A stretch of 29,892 nt of DNA from JBKXSZ01 sp047017005 (GCA_047017005.1 JBKXSZ010000020.1:1-29892); one strand, 5' to 3'. Positions 7,591 through 16,093 are shown, counted from the first letter of the stretch. Made by a program: numbers and translations. Notes: generated by a model from the sequence alone, not told the origin.

Positions 7591-8396
7591 AAAAATGGTT
7601 TTAAGAATTTCGGTATCTGGTTTACGGACTGTTCTGGAAACGTCCATCCTACTTTAGAATGGAAAGAAATTTCTCCCTCTTTTGTTCTCTTTTTATAGGT
7701 GATGATTTTTTCCTTTTCAGTATTTTTTTTGTTTGTCTCTCCTTTTGCCACCCATAAAACATCTAAGTATTCTTCTGTGCATTTGGTTCCTATTTTTTGA
7801 ATATGATAGTTTTCTAACTCTTTTCTGTCAAATGCTTTTTCTACATCCTCATAAAGGGTTTCAATTGTCATTTCCCGTTTTAGAGCTTTTGCATGAAGAG
7901 ATTCCATGTAACATTCTAATATCTCTTCCAAGTTCATCTTCTTGATTAACCCTTTTATATCTTCTTGCATCTCACAATGAAGATTAATAACGATTTGTTC
8001 TTGTGGTCTTTCTTTTTCTTTTAATAGGATTGTAATATGACACCCATTGCTTAGAATATAGCGATACTCAATATTGCTTTTTTCTTCTTCCGTTTCTTTT
8101 CTCTCTGTTACTATCTTTCCAGAATTAGAATAGAATTTGCAATAGTACCGTATTATTTGGTCTGGATTTTTTCTTTCTTGCTTTATCACAAAAGAATTAT
8201 TCTTTCCAAATAAAATCTTTGCTTTTACTTTTCCTGCTCCAAAAGCAATAGACAAGGTTCCATCCTTTTCTTTTTCTATAATACCACAATTACAGCCATC
8301 ACTTATCTCTTTTTCTAAAAAATCTTTAAATACTTGTTCCTTACACTCTACCTTTCTCCGAATTATTCTTTTTACCTGTCTTGAGCATTCTATCAT
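7575..8396 (-). CDS. Hypothetical protein, 273 residues
   Basis: I do not recognise this protein. It is charged and soluble, without a signal peptide or membrane segment, and rich in Lys and Glu. Early cysteines cluster as DGCNCG near residue 35. A helical stretch (about 148-200) is followed by a C-terminal segment ending in KVGWTFPEQSVNQIPKFLKP. The gene has a strong AAGGAGG SD and a near-consensus promoter (8457-8485), and its stop codon lies inside a terminator hairpin, so it is a real single-gene unit. No function is proposed. Confidence 0.75.
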   Translation of the reverse strand: MIECSRQVKRIIRRKVECKEQVFKDFLEKEISDGCNCGIIEKEKDGTLSIAFGAGKVKAKILFGKNNSFVIKQERKNPDQIIRYYCKFYSNSGKIVTERKETEEEKSNIEYRYILSNGCHITILLKEKERPQEQIVINLHCEMQEDIKGLIKKMNLEEILECYMESLHAKALKREMTIETLYEDVEKAFDRKELENYHIQKIGTKCTEEYLDVLWVAKGETNKKNTEKEKIITYKKRTKEGEISFHSKVGWTFPEQSVNQIPKFLKPFLKRGY

Positions 8397-8456
8397 CTTG
8401 TTTCCTCCTTTTTAGCTGTCTTGCTCTTCAACTATCCTAATTTAGGTTTCTCATTT

Positions 8457-8485
8457 ATTATACCTTATGTTAACAATGTTTTCAA
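8457..8485 (-). promoter_or_regulatory. Promoter of the 273-residue hypothetical gene
   Basis: On the minus strand, TTGAAA (8485-8480) and TATAAT (8462-8457) are 17 bases apart. The start would be near 8450, about 55 bases before the gene. Confidence 0.7.
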
Positions 8486-8521
8486 TGTTTTATTTGAAAC
8501 TCTTTTCTCTTTCTAGTTAAT

Positions 8522-9484
8522 TCAGGAAATAAATAGACCTACCATATATATTGCATAAATAACCAGATAAGCAATTCCATTTGTCCTTGTCATTTCATTT
8601 TTCTTTCCGATGAATGGAAATAGCGCTAATAAAATAGTAGCAATGATTAATACTAAAATTTGGTTATTATAGCTTACGGCATATTGAATTGGTGTAATGA
8701 TAGCGGAAACTCCAATAATTAATAACATATTAAATATATTAGATCCTAAAATATTTCCAATTGCAATATCGCTATCTCCCTTTATTGCAGCTGTTACAGA
8801 AGTAACCAATTCTGGTAGGCTTGTACCAATTGCAATAATAGTAAGGCTAATTACCTTTTCACTAATATGAAATGTTTCTGCAATTTGTACTGCATTATCT
8901 ACAACGAAATCTCCCCCTATTTTTAGTCCGATAATTCCAATTAAGATAGCAAAAACAGATTTCCAAATAGAAATTGGTTTTGCTTCTTCTGTTTTGATTT
9001 CAACTAAGGTATCTTCTTTATCAAAAGCTTCTCCTCTTTTTCCCATATAGATAGTATAGAAAATAAAAGCAACAAAAAGCAACAAAAGAACAATTCCTTC
9101 TCCTCTTGTTATATCTTGATTGCTATTACATAAAGCAAAGAAAATAACGGTTACTGCTAATGTCATTGGAATTTCAATAAGTCTTGTTTCTCTTTTAAAA
9201 ACAATAGATTGTAATACAGCGGATAAACCTAAAATAAGTAATAAGTTGCATAGATTACTACCAATTACATTTCCGATTGCCATATCTGCATATCCATCAA
9301 TCGCAGAGGTAATACTAACAAATAGCTCTGGCATAGATGTTCCAATGGATACAATTGTTAGTCCTATTATAATCTCTGGTATATGAAATTTTTTTGCAAT
9401 ATTGGCAGCTCCATCTACTAAAAAGTCTGCTCCTTTTATTAATAATGCAAATCCCAGTATAATAAGTAATATTGATATTGCCAT
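8522..9484 (-). CDS. Calcium/sodium antiporter (CaCA family, YrbG-like)
   Basis: This 320-residue membrane protein has the duplicated alpha-repeats of CaCA exchangers. Repeat one is at about 40-86 (GTSMPELFVS, then GNVIGSNLCN). Repeat two is at about 211-257 (GTSLPELVTS, then GNILGSNIFN). The two halves, of about five membrane helices each, are joined by an acidic cytoplasmic loop near 150-172. It should exchange Na+ or H+ for Ca2+ across the cell membrane. The start has AGGAAAG upstream. It follows the AlkD-like gene by 29 bases in the same direction and is probably co-transcribed. Confidence 0.92.
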   Translation of the reverse strand: MAISILLIILGFALLIKGADFLVDGAANIAKKFHIPEIIIGLTIVSIGTSMPELFVSITSAIDGYADMAIGNVIGSNLCNLLLILGLSAVLQSIVFKRETRLIEIPMTLAVTVIFFALCNSNQDITRGEGIVLLLLFVAFIFYTIYMGKRGEAFDKEDTLVEIKTEEAKPISIWKSVFAILIGIIGLKIGGDFVVDNAVQIAETFHISEKVISLTIIAIGTSLPELVTSVTAAIKGDSDIAIGNILGSNIFNMLLIIGVSAIITPIQYAVSYNNQILVLIIATILLALFPFIGKKNEMTRTNGIAYLVIYAIYMVGLFIS

Positions 9485-9513
9485 TTTCTTTCCTACTTTC
9501 TATTGTGTCTTTT

Positions 9514-10221
9514 TTATTGTTTCTTTTTTCTTTTTAATTTCTCTAGCTGTTCCTTTTCTGCTTTCGTTACACAGTATGATTCTTTTACTTTTTGTATAGC
9601 TTTATTGTGGGTATAATCATCTAAATTGTTTTCTTTAATTAATTTCATTGTTTCCGTTGGAAATTTAATATAGCACTTAGAAATTGCCCAAGCGACTGCC
9701 ATTTTCACATAATATCCTTCGTGGTGTATTTCATTTAAGATACTTAAAACTTGCTCTATTTTATCTTCTACTATGTAATAGTCTAATAGCATTACCACAC
9801 CAAAGCGAATTTCAAATTCTTTATCTGATTTCAGATAAGGTTGTATGAATTGCCACATTTCTTCTTTGTTCTTTTTTGTTATTTTCAAACCAGCACAAAA
9901 GCTATCACATACTGCCCAATTATTTATTTTAGGTACAAATTCTACTATATATTTCTTTATCGTATTAAAGTTTTCTTTTAATAGTCCAATTAGCATTCCC
10001 TGTAGCATTATTTCTTCATAGTAATCCATTACTTCTATTTCTAAGTATTCTTTAATGTCTATTTTATTACTTAATTCTTTTGCATAATTTCGAAGAACGG
10101 GAAGACGTACTCCTATAATATTGTCTATTCCTGGGCATAACCCACTTTGAAATTCGTTATATTTTTCATCTGCAAGATTTAATAAATCTTTTTGTACTTC
10201 TTGTTTTAAATAATTTTCCAT
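9514..10221 (-). CDS. DNA alkylation repair protein (AlkD-like HEAT-repeat glycosylase)
   Basis: This 235-residue all-helical protein belongs to the DNA alkylation repair family (PF08713 type). Residues matching the AlkD active site are visible: Trp102 and Asp106 in NWAVCDSF, Arg139 in EIRFGV, and Trp178 in AVAWAISK. AlkD excises 3- and 7-alkylated purines without base flipping. The start has AAGGAAGAG upstream. It is first in a likely two-gene operon with the antiporter. The AP-site product would be a substrate for the endonuclease IV encoded 0.7 kb upstream, though they appear to be separate transcripts. Confidence 0.85.
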   Translation of the reverse strand: MENYLKQEVQKDLLNLADEKYNEFQSGLCPGIDNIIGVRLPVLRNYAKELSNKIDIKEYLEIEVMDYYEEIMLQGMLIGLLKENFNTIKKYIVEFVPKINNWAVCDSFCAGLKITKKNKEEMWQFIQPYLKSDKEFEIRFGVVMLLDYYIVEDKIEQVLSILNEIHHEGYYVKMAVAWAISKCYIKFPTETMKLIKENNLDDYTHNKAIQKVKESYCVTKAEKEQLEKLKRKKKQ

Positions 10222-10252
10222 TTTTTCTCTTCCTTTACTATTTTTTCTTTTT

Positions 10253-10459
10253 ATGTCGTACTATTTATGTAAATACCGCTATATAGCGAAGAGGAGTACA
10301 AAAACAGAATCGATAAAGCTTCATATTCTTATCCAGAATCGCCCTCCGGCCCCAAATGTTACTATACATGCAAATAACAATTTTATTACTGTCACATTAA
10401 GCAATCTGGAACATTTTACACCTGCCGTACGGTATATTTTTAAGGATATATATAGTTAG
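10253..10459 (+). other. Possible small gene or remnant on the plus strand
   Basis: An open frame ending in FTPAVRYIFKDIYS occupies a region otherwise without genes, with a locally GC-rich patch (CGCCCTCCGGCCCC). Its TAG stop falls in the loop of an AT-rich hairpin (10442-10471). There is no SD before the ATG at 10253. An internal AGAGGAG near 10290 is not followed by a usable start. The perfect palindrome CGCTATATAGCG lies at 10277-10288. I do not recognise the sequence. It may be a decayed 3' end of a lost gene. Confidence 0.2.
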
Positions 10460-10471
10460 CTATATATCCTT
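10442..10471 (+). terminator. AT-rich hairpin, possible terminator
   Basis: AAGGATATATA (10442-10452) pairs perfectly with TATATATCCTT (10461-10471) around an 8-base loop. On the plus strand it is followed by CTTATTTTAG, a weak T tract. Confidence 0.45.
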
Positions 10472-10496
10472 CTTATTTTAGCCTTTTTAGTTTACC

Positions 10497-10527
10497 AAAA
10501 AAAGAGATAGAAGTCTATCTCTTTTTT
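10497..10527. terminator. Bidirectional intrinsic terminator
   Basis: The stem AAAAAAGAGATAG / CTATCTCTTTTTT with loop AAGT ends in T runs on both strands. It separates the AlkD side from the decayed region next to nfo. Confidence 0.8.
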
Positions 10528-10575
10528 AATTTTTATTCTTTCTATTATACAAATACAATTTCAATTCCAAAAAAA

Positions 10576-10760
10576 CTATTCCTTCCTTTTAAATATACGA
10601 TTATAAATTACTACTCCACCGAAAGAAACATCTAATTAAATTTCTGCAGAATCTCCTTGAATTTTAGTATTATCAAAATAAATCTTCATTGCTCCCTAAG
10701 GGCAATGAAATACTTACATACTTTACCGTTCCTCCAAATCTTACTTTAAACTAACCAATT
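10576..10760 (-). pseudogene. Remnant of a LiaF-like (cell-wall stress response) protein
   Basis: No intact frame exists here, but minus-strand translation gives linked fragments. VRFGGTVKYV is followed, after a frame change near 10695, by GAMKIYFDNTKIQGDSAEI, a TAA stop, and LDVSFGGVVIYN. The order FGG, then FGAMK-YFDNA-like, then DVSFGGV matches the C-terminal domain of LiaF/YvqF-like proteins, which modulate envelope-stress kinases. At least one frameshift and one stop make it a pseudogene. The N-terminal membrane part is not visible. A hairpin (TTCATTGC 10685-10692 with GCAATGAA 10702-10709) lies exactly at the frame break. Confidence 0.6.
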
Positions 10761-10845
10761 CGCTTACATTGGATACCAACTTCTGTCTATTCGGTTCTAA
10801 TTCAATTCTAATTTCATATTCCCACCTCCACTTCTAATTATATTT

Positions 10846-10885
10846 GAGAAAAAACTACTGTAAATAAAATTCAAGTAAGTAGTTT
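10846..10885 (-). terminator. Terminator after nfo
   Basis: On the minus strand, AAACTACT and AGTAGTTT (plus 10878-10885 and 10852-10859) form an 8-bp stem followed by TTTTTTC. A tandem GTGGTTCATT repeat (10900-10919) lies between it and the nfo stop. Confidence 0.6.
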
Positions 10886-10926
10886 ATTTCCTTTTCTAAG
10901 TGGTTCATTGTGGTTCATTTTTTCCT

Positions 10927-11760
10927 TTATTCTTTATAGTGTGCTCTTAGTTTTTCTATTTCTTCTTTGTGTCCTTCATCATCTACTGGCGTTTCTAAAC
11001 AAAATGGTAACTCTCTTAAAAGTGGATGGTTTATTATTTGAATGAAAGCATCCCAGCCCAAGGTTCCATTTCCTATAGTAGCATGTCTATCTTTATGGGC
11101 TCCTATTTCGTTTTTACTATCTGCTAAATGAATAGCTTTTAATTTCTCTATCCCTATTATCTTATTAAATTCCTTTAATACTTCTTCTAAATGATTCTTT
11201 ATATCATATCCTGCATCATTTACATGACAAGTATCTAAACAGACTCCTATTTTTTCTGGTAGTTTTACTTGATTTAATATTTTTGCCAACTGTTCAAAGT
11301 TTCTTCCTATTTCCGTTCCTTTTCCTGCCATTGTTTCTAATAACACCGTAGTAGATCGCTCCTTCGTTAGTGTCTCATTTAATGCTTCTACAATATATGC
11401 TATTCCCTTTTCTTCTCCTTGTCCCACATGACTTCCTGGATGAAAGTTATATAAATTTCCTGGTAAATATTCCATTCTTCTTAGGTCATCTTGTAACATC
11501 TCTTTTCCAATTTTTCTTGTATGGATATCAGCTGATGCTAGATTCATGGTATATGGTGCATGGGCAATAATTGGTGCAAAATGGTTTTGCTCCAAAATTT
11601 CTTGTAACCCTTCTACATCTTTTCTATCCAATTGTTTTGCTTTTGCCCCTCTTGGATTACGTGTGAAAAATTGAAATGTATTGGCACCTATTTTTAATGC
11701 CGTTTTTCCAATAGCTGTATATCCTTTAGCAATGGTTAAGTGTGCTCCTATTTTTAACAT
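10927..11760 (-). CDS. nfo: Deoxyribonuclease IV (AP endonuclease, endonuclease IV family)
   Basis: This 277-residue TIM-barrel enzyme cleaves DNA 5' to abasic sites in base excision repair. The three-zinc site can be read by comparison with E. coli Nfo: His67 (AHAPY), His107 (FHPGSH), Glu142 (ETMAGKGTEIG), Asp176 and His179 (CLDTCH), His211 (HLADSK), Asp224 and His226 (KDRH), and Glu256 (ETP). Length is normal for the family. The ATG has AAGGAGAG upstream, and a terminator follows at 10846-10885. Confidence 0.95.
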   Translation of the reverse strand: MLKIGAHLTIAKGYTAIGKTALKIGANTFQFFTRNPRGAKAKQLDRKDVEGLQEILEQNHFAPIIAHAPYTMNLASADIHTRKIGKEMLQDDLRRMEYLPGNLYNFHPGSHVGQGEEKGIAYIVEALNETLTKERSTTVLLETMAGKGTEIGRNFEQLAKILNQVKLPEKIGVCLDTCHVNDAGYDIKNHLEEVLKEFNKIIGIEKLKAIHLADSKNEIGAHKDRHATIGNGTLGWDAFIQIINHPLLRELPFCLETPVDDEGHKEEIEKLRAHYKE

Positions 11761-11811
11761 ATTTACTCTCCTTTTTTATCTTCTCTTTTGTATCCTATCA
11801 GAATTCAAGAA

Positions 11812-11846
11812 AAAAGTACAGTAGTAAAATTTCCTACTGTACTTTT
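11812..11846. terminator. Bidirectional intrinsic terminator between nfo and the phosphatase
   Basis: A perfect 13-bp stem, AAAAGTACAGTAG with CTACTGTACTTTT, has a 9-base loop. T runs follow on both strands; on the minus strand it terminates the phosphatase transcript. Confidence 0.88.
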
Positions 11847-11950
11847 CTTGTTCTAATCTATTACAATTTTCCCTACCAGACGATAAAGGTTTCACGAATA
11901 TTAGATTCCATTGACTTTGTTACCTTAGATAATATTTACTTTTTCTTTTG

Positions 11951-12628
11951 TTACTTTAAATAATTTTGTCTAATTTTATCTAAACTTTTTTTATCTATTC
12001 CTATTAACTTTAAGTAATTTTCTATAGAATTATATCTCTCTTTAAAGAGCTTCAAGAATTTCTTTACATATTCTTCTTTGGGCATGATAATATTTATTAT
12101 ATTTTCTGGGAAACTGTTTGCCTTTATTATCACATCTAAATAGTCTTTAGTTTTTAAGTAATCTTTACATATTGTTTCTTCATCTACTCCAAGTGCCATT
12201 AAAATAAGCATGGAGATAGTACCAGTTCTGTCTTTTCCTGCATTACAAAAATAAAGAATTCTTTCTCCTTTAACGAGTAAATCAAAAATAGTCGCTATGT
12301 TATTTTTAGCATCAAGCATGCGTAAATAACTTACTGGTACATCTTCTATACTATCTGGAATTTTATCCCCTCCAGGTATTGATATATGATGAACATTAAA
12401 ATCAGTTCTTTTTTCAAAGCAGGATATTTTAGTCTCTTGTTCTTTTCTCGTTCTTAAATCGATAATATTTTTTATCTCCATATTTTTTAAAAATAGCAAA
12501 TCATTATCATCTAGATTTGTGGGAACATTACTTCTAATAATTTTATCGAATATAACTTTTTTTCCTTGTGCCCCATATCCTCCCAAATCTCTCATATTTC
12601 CAACTTTTTCTTTAAAATATTCTTTCAT
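11951..12628 (-). CDS. Tyrosine-protein phosphatase-like protein (Y_phosphatase3)
   Basis: This 225-residue protein has the layout of LipA-type bacterial tyrosine/lipid phosphatases. NMRDLGGY is at residues 11-18, IIDLRTRKE at 55-63, and the P-loop CNAGKDRTG at 128-136 with catalytic Cys128 and Arg134. The Lys and Asp in the loop (GKDRTG) are typical of members acting on phosphotyrosine and phosphoinositides. I start at the ATG at 12628, six bases after AGGA; longer starts lack an SD and the conserved domain begins right after this one. A promoter lies at 12741-12768 and a strong terminator follows. Confidence 0.85.
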   Translation of the reverse strand: MKEYFKEKVGNMRDLGGYGAQGKKVIFDKIIRSNVPTNLDDNDLLFLKNMEIKNIIDLRTRKEQETKISCFEKRTDFNVHHISIPGGDKIPDSIEDVPVSYLRMLDAKNNIATIFDLLVKGERILYFCNAGKDRTGTISMLILMALGVDEETICKDYLKTKDYLDVIIKANSFPENIINIIMPKEEYVKKFLKLFKERYNSIENYLKLIGIDKKSLDKIRQNYLK

Positions 12629-12740
12629 TATAAATCCTACTTTCATCATCGTTAAGAAGTCCAATTATTGAGAAATTAGGAATTTAATTTAGCAAAATTC
12701 TTTATGTGTTTTCCTTCCTCCATTTTTAACACCTTTTTCT

Positions 12741-12768
12741 ATTATACCATTGAACTTGTGTCCATCAA
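12741..12768 (-). promoter_or_regulatory. Promoter of the phosphatase gene
   Basis: On the minus strand, TTGATG (12768-12763) and TATAAT (12746-12741) are 16 bases apart, with TGG before the -10. The leader is about 105 bases. It contains an AUG behind no clear SD and a GGAGG with no gene directly after it, so an uncharacterised leader function is possible. Confidence 0.6.
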
Positions 12769-12857
12769 CTGGGTATCATCTCACTGCTTATACAGAAAAG
12801 TTACAACAATTTTATAATTTTTCTATTTTTTTCTTTTGCGCTATCATTTTTCTATTT

Positions 12858-14585
12858 CTATTTTTCTACTATCTTTTTAATCTCTTCAAATCTTTTTACT
12901 TTTTGTGTTGTTGTTTTTATCATTGGCTCTGTCGTTACAATTATCTTTTTAATATGCTTGTAGTTTGGCATCCCTTTATTTATCTTTTCCTTAATGTCTT
13001 TCCATACATATTCTTTTATCTCTTCTTCGTTTGCTTCTGGTAATATTTCTTTTAAATATTCTTCGTTATATACAATTTTGGCAGAAAGCAATAAATCGTC
13101 GTCTTTTGGATAACCAAATGCCATGCTTTCTACAACATATGGTAAGTTATTAATTAAAACTTCTAGTTCTTCTGGATAAATATTTTTTCCATTTTTTAAT
13201 ACAATTACATTTTTCTTTCTTCCTGTAATAAAAAGATATCCATCTTTATCGATATATCCTAAATCTCCGGTATAGAACCATCCATCTTTTAATACTTCTT
13301 TTGTTTCTTCCGGCATTTCATAATATCCTAACATGACATTAGGGCCTTTTGCTTTTACTTCTCCAATTCCCTTTTCATTTGGGTTATCAATAGCTACCTC
13401 TACATTTAATAGTGGAAATCCTACTGAACCAAATCGAATATGTTCATCGTTTTCTGCAGTAAGAACAGGAGCGGTTTCTGTTAAACCATATCCTTGTATT
13501 GCTTCTATTCCCATCTCATTAAATCCTTTTGCTACCTCTTTATCAATTGCAGCAGCACCACTTACTGCTAATCTTAAGTTTCCTCCTAATTGGTCTAATA
13601 CTTCTTTAAATAGCTTTCTTCTAATATCAATTCCCAAATGTAATAGAAAGTTGGAAATTTTTCTTCCTAATTTTAAAATTTTCGTCTTTCCTTGTCTTTC
13701 TACTTCTTTATTTATCTTTTTATACATCATTTCTAATAACAATGGCACACAAACGAAAATAGATATTTTATATTCTTTTAAATTGCTTTGAATATATTTA
13801 ATTCCATCGCAAAAAGCTGCTGCAACTCCATTACTAAGGAAGAATAAAAATCCAGTTGCTCCAAAAGTATGGTGTAATGGTAAGAAAGCAAGGGATACAT
13901 CAGTATCATATACTTTTACAATACAAGTTAATGCATAAATGTTCTCCACTATATTTTTATGAGAAAGCATAACAGCCTTTGATAAAGATGTTGTTCCTGA
14001 AGTAAATAGAATAACACGCATTTCTTCTGCATTTATAGTAGCATCTAAGAAATTTCTTTCTCCTTCTTTTAATGCTTTTCTTCCTATCTCTAAAACATCT
14101 TCCATATCTTCCATATCTTGTTTTGAAACTTTATCCATACAAATATATTGTTTTACATCGTTATTGTGCTTCTCTTTAATATTTTCCATTACTTTTAGAT
14201 ACTTTGATTCAAAAATAACAGCATCGGCTCTACTTCTTCTTAAAGAATCTCCTATTTCATTATCTGGTAGAGATTTATCTAATGGTACTACAATACCAAC
14301 CCCATTCATGGTAGCTAAATAGCTGATACACCATTCATAACGATTTTTTGCAATAATCGCAATTCTCTTATCCTTTAGTCCTAATTGAATAAGAGCTGTT
14401 CCTAAAGCATCAATGTCATCTTTCATTTTTTGATAAGTAATATATTTATACTCTACCTTTTTATCGTGTTTGTGTTTAATTATAAAAGCTGTTTTATCCT
14501 TATATTTTCTCACACAGTCTTCTATCATTTCTTTTAAATCACGATACCTTGGCGCATCATATAACTTTTGTTTGTTTTGTTTCAT
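12858..14585 (-). CDS. Long-chain acyl-CoA synthetase / AMP-dependent ligase
   Basis: This 575-residue member of the ANL adenylating enzymes has the ATP-binding motif TSGTTSLSKA at 195-204 and GYGLTE at 365-370. TGD is at 439-441 and the hinge region TGRKKN at 454-459. A C-terminal catalytic lysine is expected in TTTQKVKR. The group activates fatty acids to acyl-AMP and then acyl-CoA; chain length cannot be read. No membrane segment is evident. The start has AGGAGAG upstream and an extended -10 promoter at 14615-14623. No terminator is obvious after the stop. Confidence 0.88.
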   Translation of the reverse strand: MKQNKQKLYDAPRYRDLKEMIEDCVRKYKDKTAFIIKHKHDKKVEYKYITYQKMKDDIDALGTALIQLGLKDKRIAIIAKNRYEWCISYLATMNGVGIVVPLDKSLPDNEIGDSLRRSRADAVIFESKYLKVMENIKEKHNNDVKQYICMDKVSKQDMEDMEDVLEIGRKALKEGERNFLDATINAEEMRVILFTSGTTSLSKAVMLSHKNIVENIYALTCIVKVYDTDVSLAFLPLHHTFGATGFLFFLSNGVAAAFCDGIKYIQSNLKEYKISIFVCVPLLLEMMYKKINKEVERQGKTKILKLGRKISNFLLHLGIDIRRKLFKEVLDQLGGNLRLAVSGAAAIDKEVAKGFNEMGIEAIQGYGLTETAPVLTAENDEHIRFGSVGFPLLNVEVAIDNPNEKGIGEVKAKGPNVMLGYYEMPEETKEVLKDGWFYTGDLGYIDKDGYLFITGRKKNVIVLKNGKNIYPEELEVLINNLPYVVESMAFGYPKDDDLLLSAKIVYNEEYLKEILPEANEEEIKEYVWKDIKEKINKGMPNYKHIKKIIVTTEPMIKTTTQKVKRFEEIKKIVEK

Positions 14586-14614
14586 TTTCTTCTCTCCTAT
14601 TTTTTACTTTTAAG

Positions 14615-14623
14615 ATTATATCA
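14615..14623 (-). promoter_or_regulatory. Extended -10 promoter of the acyl-CoA synthetase gene
   Basis: On the minus strand TGA-TATAAT (TATAAT at 14620-14615) lies about 30 bases before the start codon. No convincing -35 box is seen. A small palindrome GACC-ACCA-GGTC (14651-14662) lies just upstream. Confidence 0.45.
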
Positions 14624-14665
14624 TGGAAAGATGATAAATATATGGTAAGTGACCACCAGGTCAAG

Positions 14666-14697
14666 AAAAAAGAATAGAAGTCCTATTGCTTCTATTC
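14666..14697 (-). terminator. Terminator overlapping the stop of the DUF4116 gene
   Basis: On the minus strand GAATAGAAG pairs with CTTCTATTC (plus 14689-14697 and 14672-14680), followed by TTTTTTC. The TAG stop of the DUF4116 gene is part of the stem. Confidence 0.82.
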
Positions 14698-15223
14698 ATC
14701 TGGATGTAATATTTTTTGTATCTCTTCATCTTTTTTTAGTTCTTCTACCATAAAACCAGATGCTCTTTTATCTTGCTTAATTGCTTCTATCACAATTTCT
14801 TTATCACCTCGTAATCGTTTACTTGCATATTTTAAAATTAATCCTTTATTCTTTACCGCTTCTAATACAATATCTCTGTCATCACGTAGCGGAGCTGATG
14901 CATAGTATAGAATTTGTCCACTATGCTTTACTGCCTCTAATATAACATCTTTATCATTACGTAAGCGTTCGCTTGCATAACATCCTGTCCATCCTGCTTG
15001 TTTCACTGCTGCAAGAAGTACATCTTTATCATCTTTTAATCTATCACTTGCAAATTCTAATGCCCCTCCGATCATTGGAAATTGCCTCTAATACAACTTC
15101 TTTATCATCACGTAAGCGTTCACTTGCCCATTCTAACCAAACTCCATTTTCTTTCACTGCTTCCATAATAAATTCCCTATCATCGTTGTTATCCATTATT
15201 TCTTGTACTCTTTTTTCTATCAT
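14692..15223 (-). pseudogene. DUF4116 repeat protein, frameshifted
   Basis: The protein is made of 25-residue repeats with the core YAS-x-x-LR-x-DKDVVLEAVK, about six copies, matching DUF4116. Function is unknown. The reading frame breaks near 15060-15070: the first part reads EVVLEAISNDRR, the next continues as GALEFASDRL in another frame. One extra base explains it; the gene would then be 531 bases (176 residues). The repeat pattern expects Gly at the fourth residue after EAI, which points to an extra C or G in GATCGGAGGGG. The start at 15223 has AGAGG eight bases upstream. It is last in a minus-strand operon behind the TfoX-like gene, and its stop sits in a terminator stem. Confidence 0.75.
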
Positions 15224-15236
15224 TCGTTTTCGCCTC

Positions 15237-15572
15237 TTATTTTTTATCTCTATCCTTTTTCTTTTTTTCCTTTTGCATTGGTAGTTCCTCATAAGATGCT
15301 TTTATTAGTCTACCTAAATATTCTTTATCTTCTAAGTCTTCTATCAAAAATTGTGGTTTTGCTCCCTCATATGGTGGTGCTTCTACTATTTCTTTTAATA
15401 GTTTTCTTGCGGCTTCTGTCTTTTTTAAGAAAAATTGATTATCACAAACAAGTCCAATAATCTTTCCATTGCAATATATACCATAATCTCCAAACATTTT
15501 TCGATATGTTATACTTCCCGCTTCTCCTATCTGGTCACATACATAAGTTACAAACTCTTCACTAGACGCCAT
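15237..15572 (-). CDS. TfoX N-terminal-domain protein
   Basis: This 111-residue protein matches the TfoX/Sxy N-terminal domain: ITYRKMFGDYGIY at 21-33, then GKIIGLVCDNQFFLKK at 36-51. The tail is highly basic (KEKKKKDRDKK). In Proteobacteria TfoX controls competence; in Firmicutes the single-domain form has no established role. It has a good AAGGAG SD that overlaps the stop of the upstream GNAT gene, and the DUF4116 gene follows after 13 bases, so they are one operon. A TfoX C-terminal-like domain is encoded separately 0.3 kb upstream (15863-16055). Confidence 0.82.
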   Translation of the reverse strand: MASSEEFVTYVCDQIGEAGSITYRKMFGDYGIYCNGKIIGLVCDNQFFLKKTEAARKLLKEIVEAPPYEGAKPQFLIEDLEDKEYLGRLIKASYEELPMQKEKKKKDRDKK

Positions 15573-15576
15573 TTTG

Positions 15577-15853
15577 TTACTCTCCTTTTAGTAAAAAATG
15601 AATTTCTGGTCTTTTCTCAAATTGTTTTTGTGCATAAGAACATATTGGTATGATTTTTTTATTTTCCTTTTCTACCTTTTTAATAAACTCATCAAAAATC
15701 AATTTTGCACTTCCGTTTTCCTCTAAATGCTTCTTGGATAAAAATAGATTGTATCACATAGTCTTCTTCTTTATGATATTTTAAATATCCGATTTCTTGC
15801 TGTTCTTGTAGTAGAATAAATTTATTTTCTTCTTCTTTTACTTGATATTGCAT
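15577..15853 (-). pseudogene. Small GNAT-like acetyltransferase (YjdJ type), frameshifted
   Basis: The gene begins with an excellent AGGAGG SD and ATG at 15853 and reads MQYQVKEEENKF, then IGYLKYHKEEDYV, up to EAFRG. A single extra A (T run 15716-15719 on the plus strand) then shifts the frame. Removing it gives RGNGSAKLIFDEFIKKV and PICSYAQKQFEK, the acetyl-CoA-binding pattern of short YidJ/YjdJ-type N-acetyltransferases. The repaired gene has 91 residues. Its stop overlaps the SD of the TfoX gene. It may be a recent pseudogene, a sequencing error or a phase-variable tract. Confidence 0.7.
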
Positions 15854-15862
15854 CGTTTCCTC

Positions 15863-16055
15863 CTATTTAAAATCATTATAGAATTCTTTTAAATCTTTCT
15901 TTGTATCTTTCTTTAAATTATGCCATCTTATTCCTTCTATCGCTCCTTCTAAAGCACATAGTTGGTTGTAGCAAGCTGAGCTATCTTTTGCTTTTATCTT
16001 TAACCAAGCTTGTTTTGCTCCTATCTTTTTTAATTTCTCTTCCTATATCCATCAT
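15863..16055 (-). pseudogene. TfoX C-terminal-like domain, frameshifted
   Basis: After removing one A from a run of six (plus 16026-16031) the frame reads MMDIGREIKKIGAKQAW, then LKIKAKDSSACYNQLCALEG and AIEGIRWHNL. This matches the TfoX C-terminal domain (LYALEGAxxGIRWH). The repaired protein is about 63 residues. No SD precedes the start, so the true N-terminus may be missing. The stop overlaps the AGGAGG of the GNAT gene, making it first in the TfoX_C / GNAT / TfoX_N / DUF4116 series. Confidence 0.6.
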
Positions 16056-16093
16056 CTTATCATACTCGTCTACTTGTGTCTATTTTTAACCTA

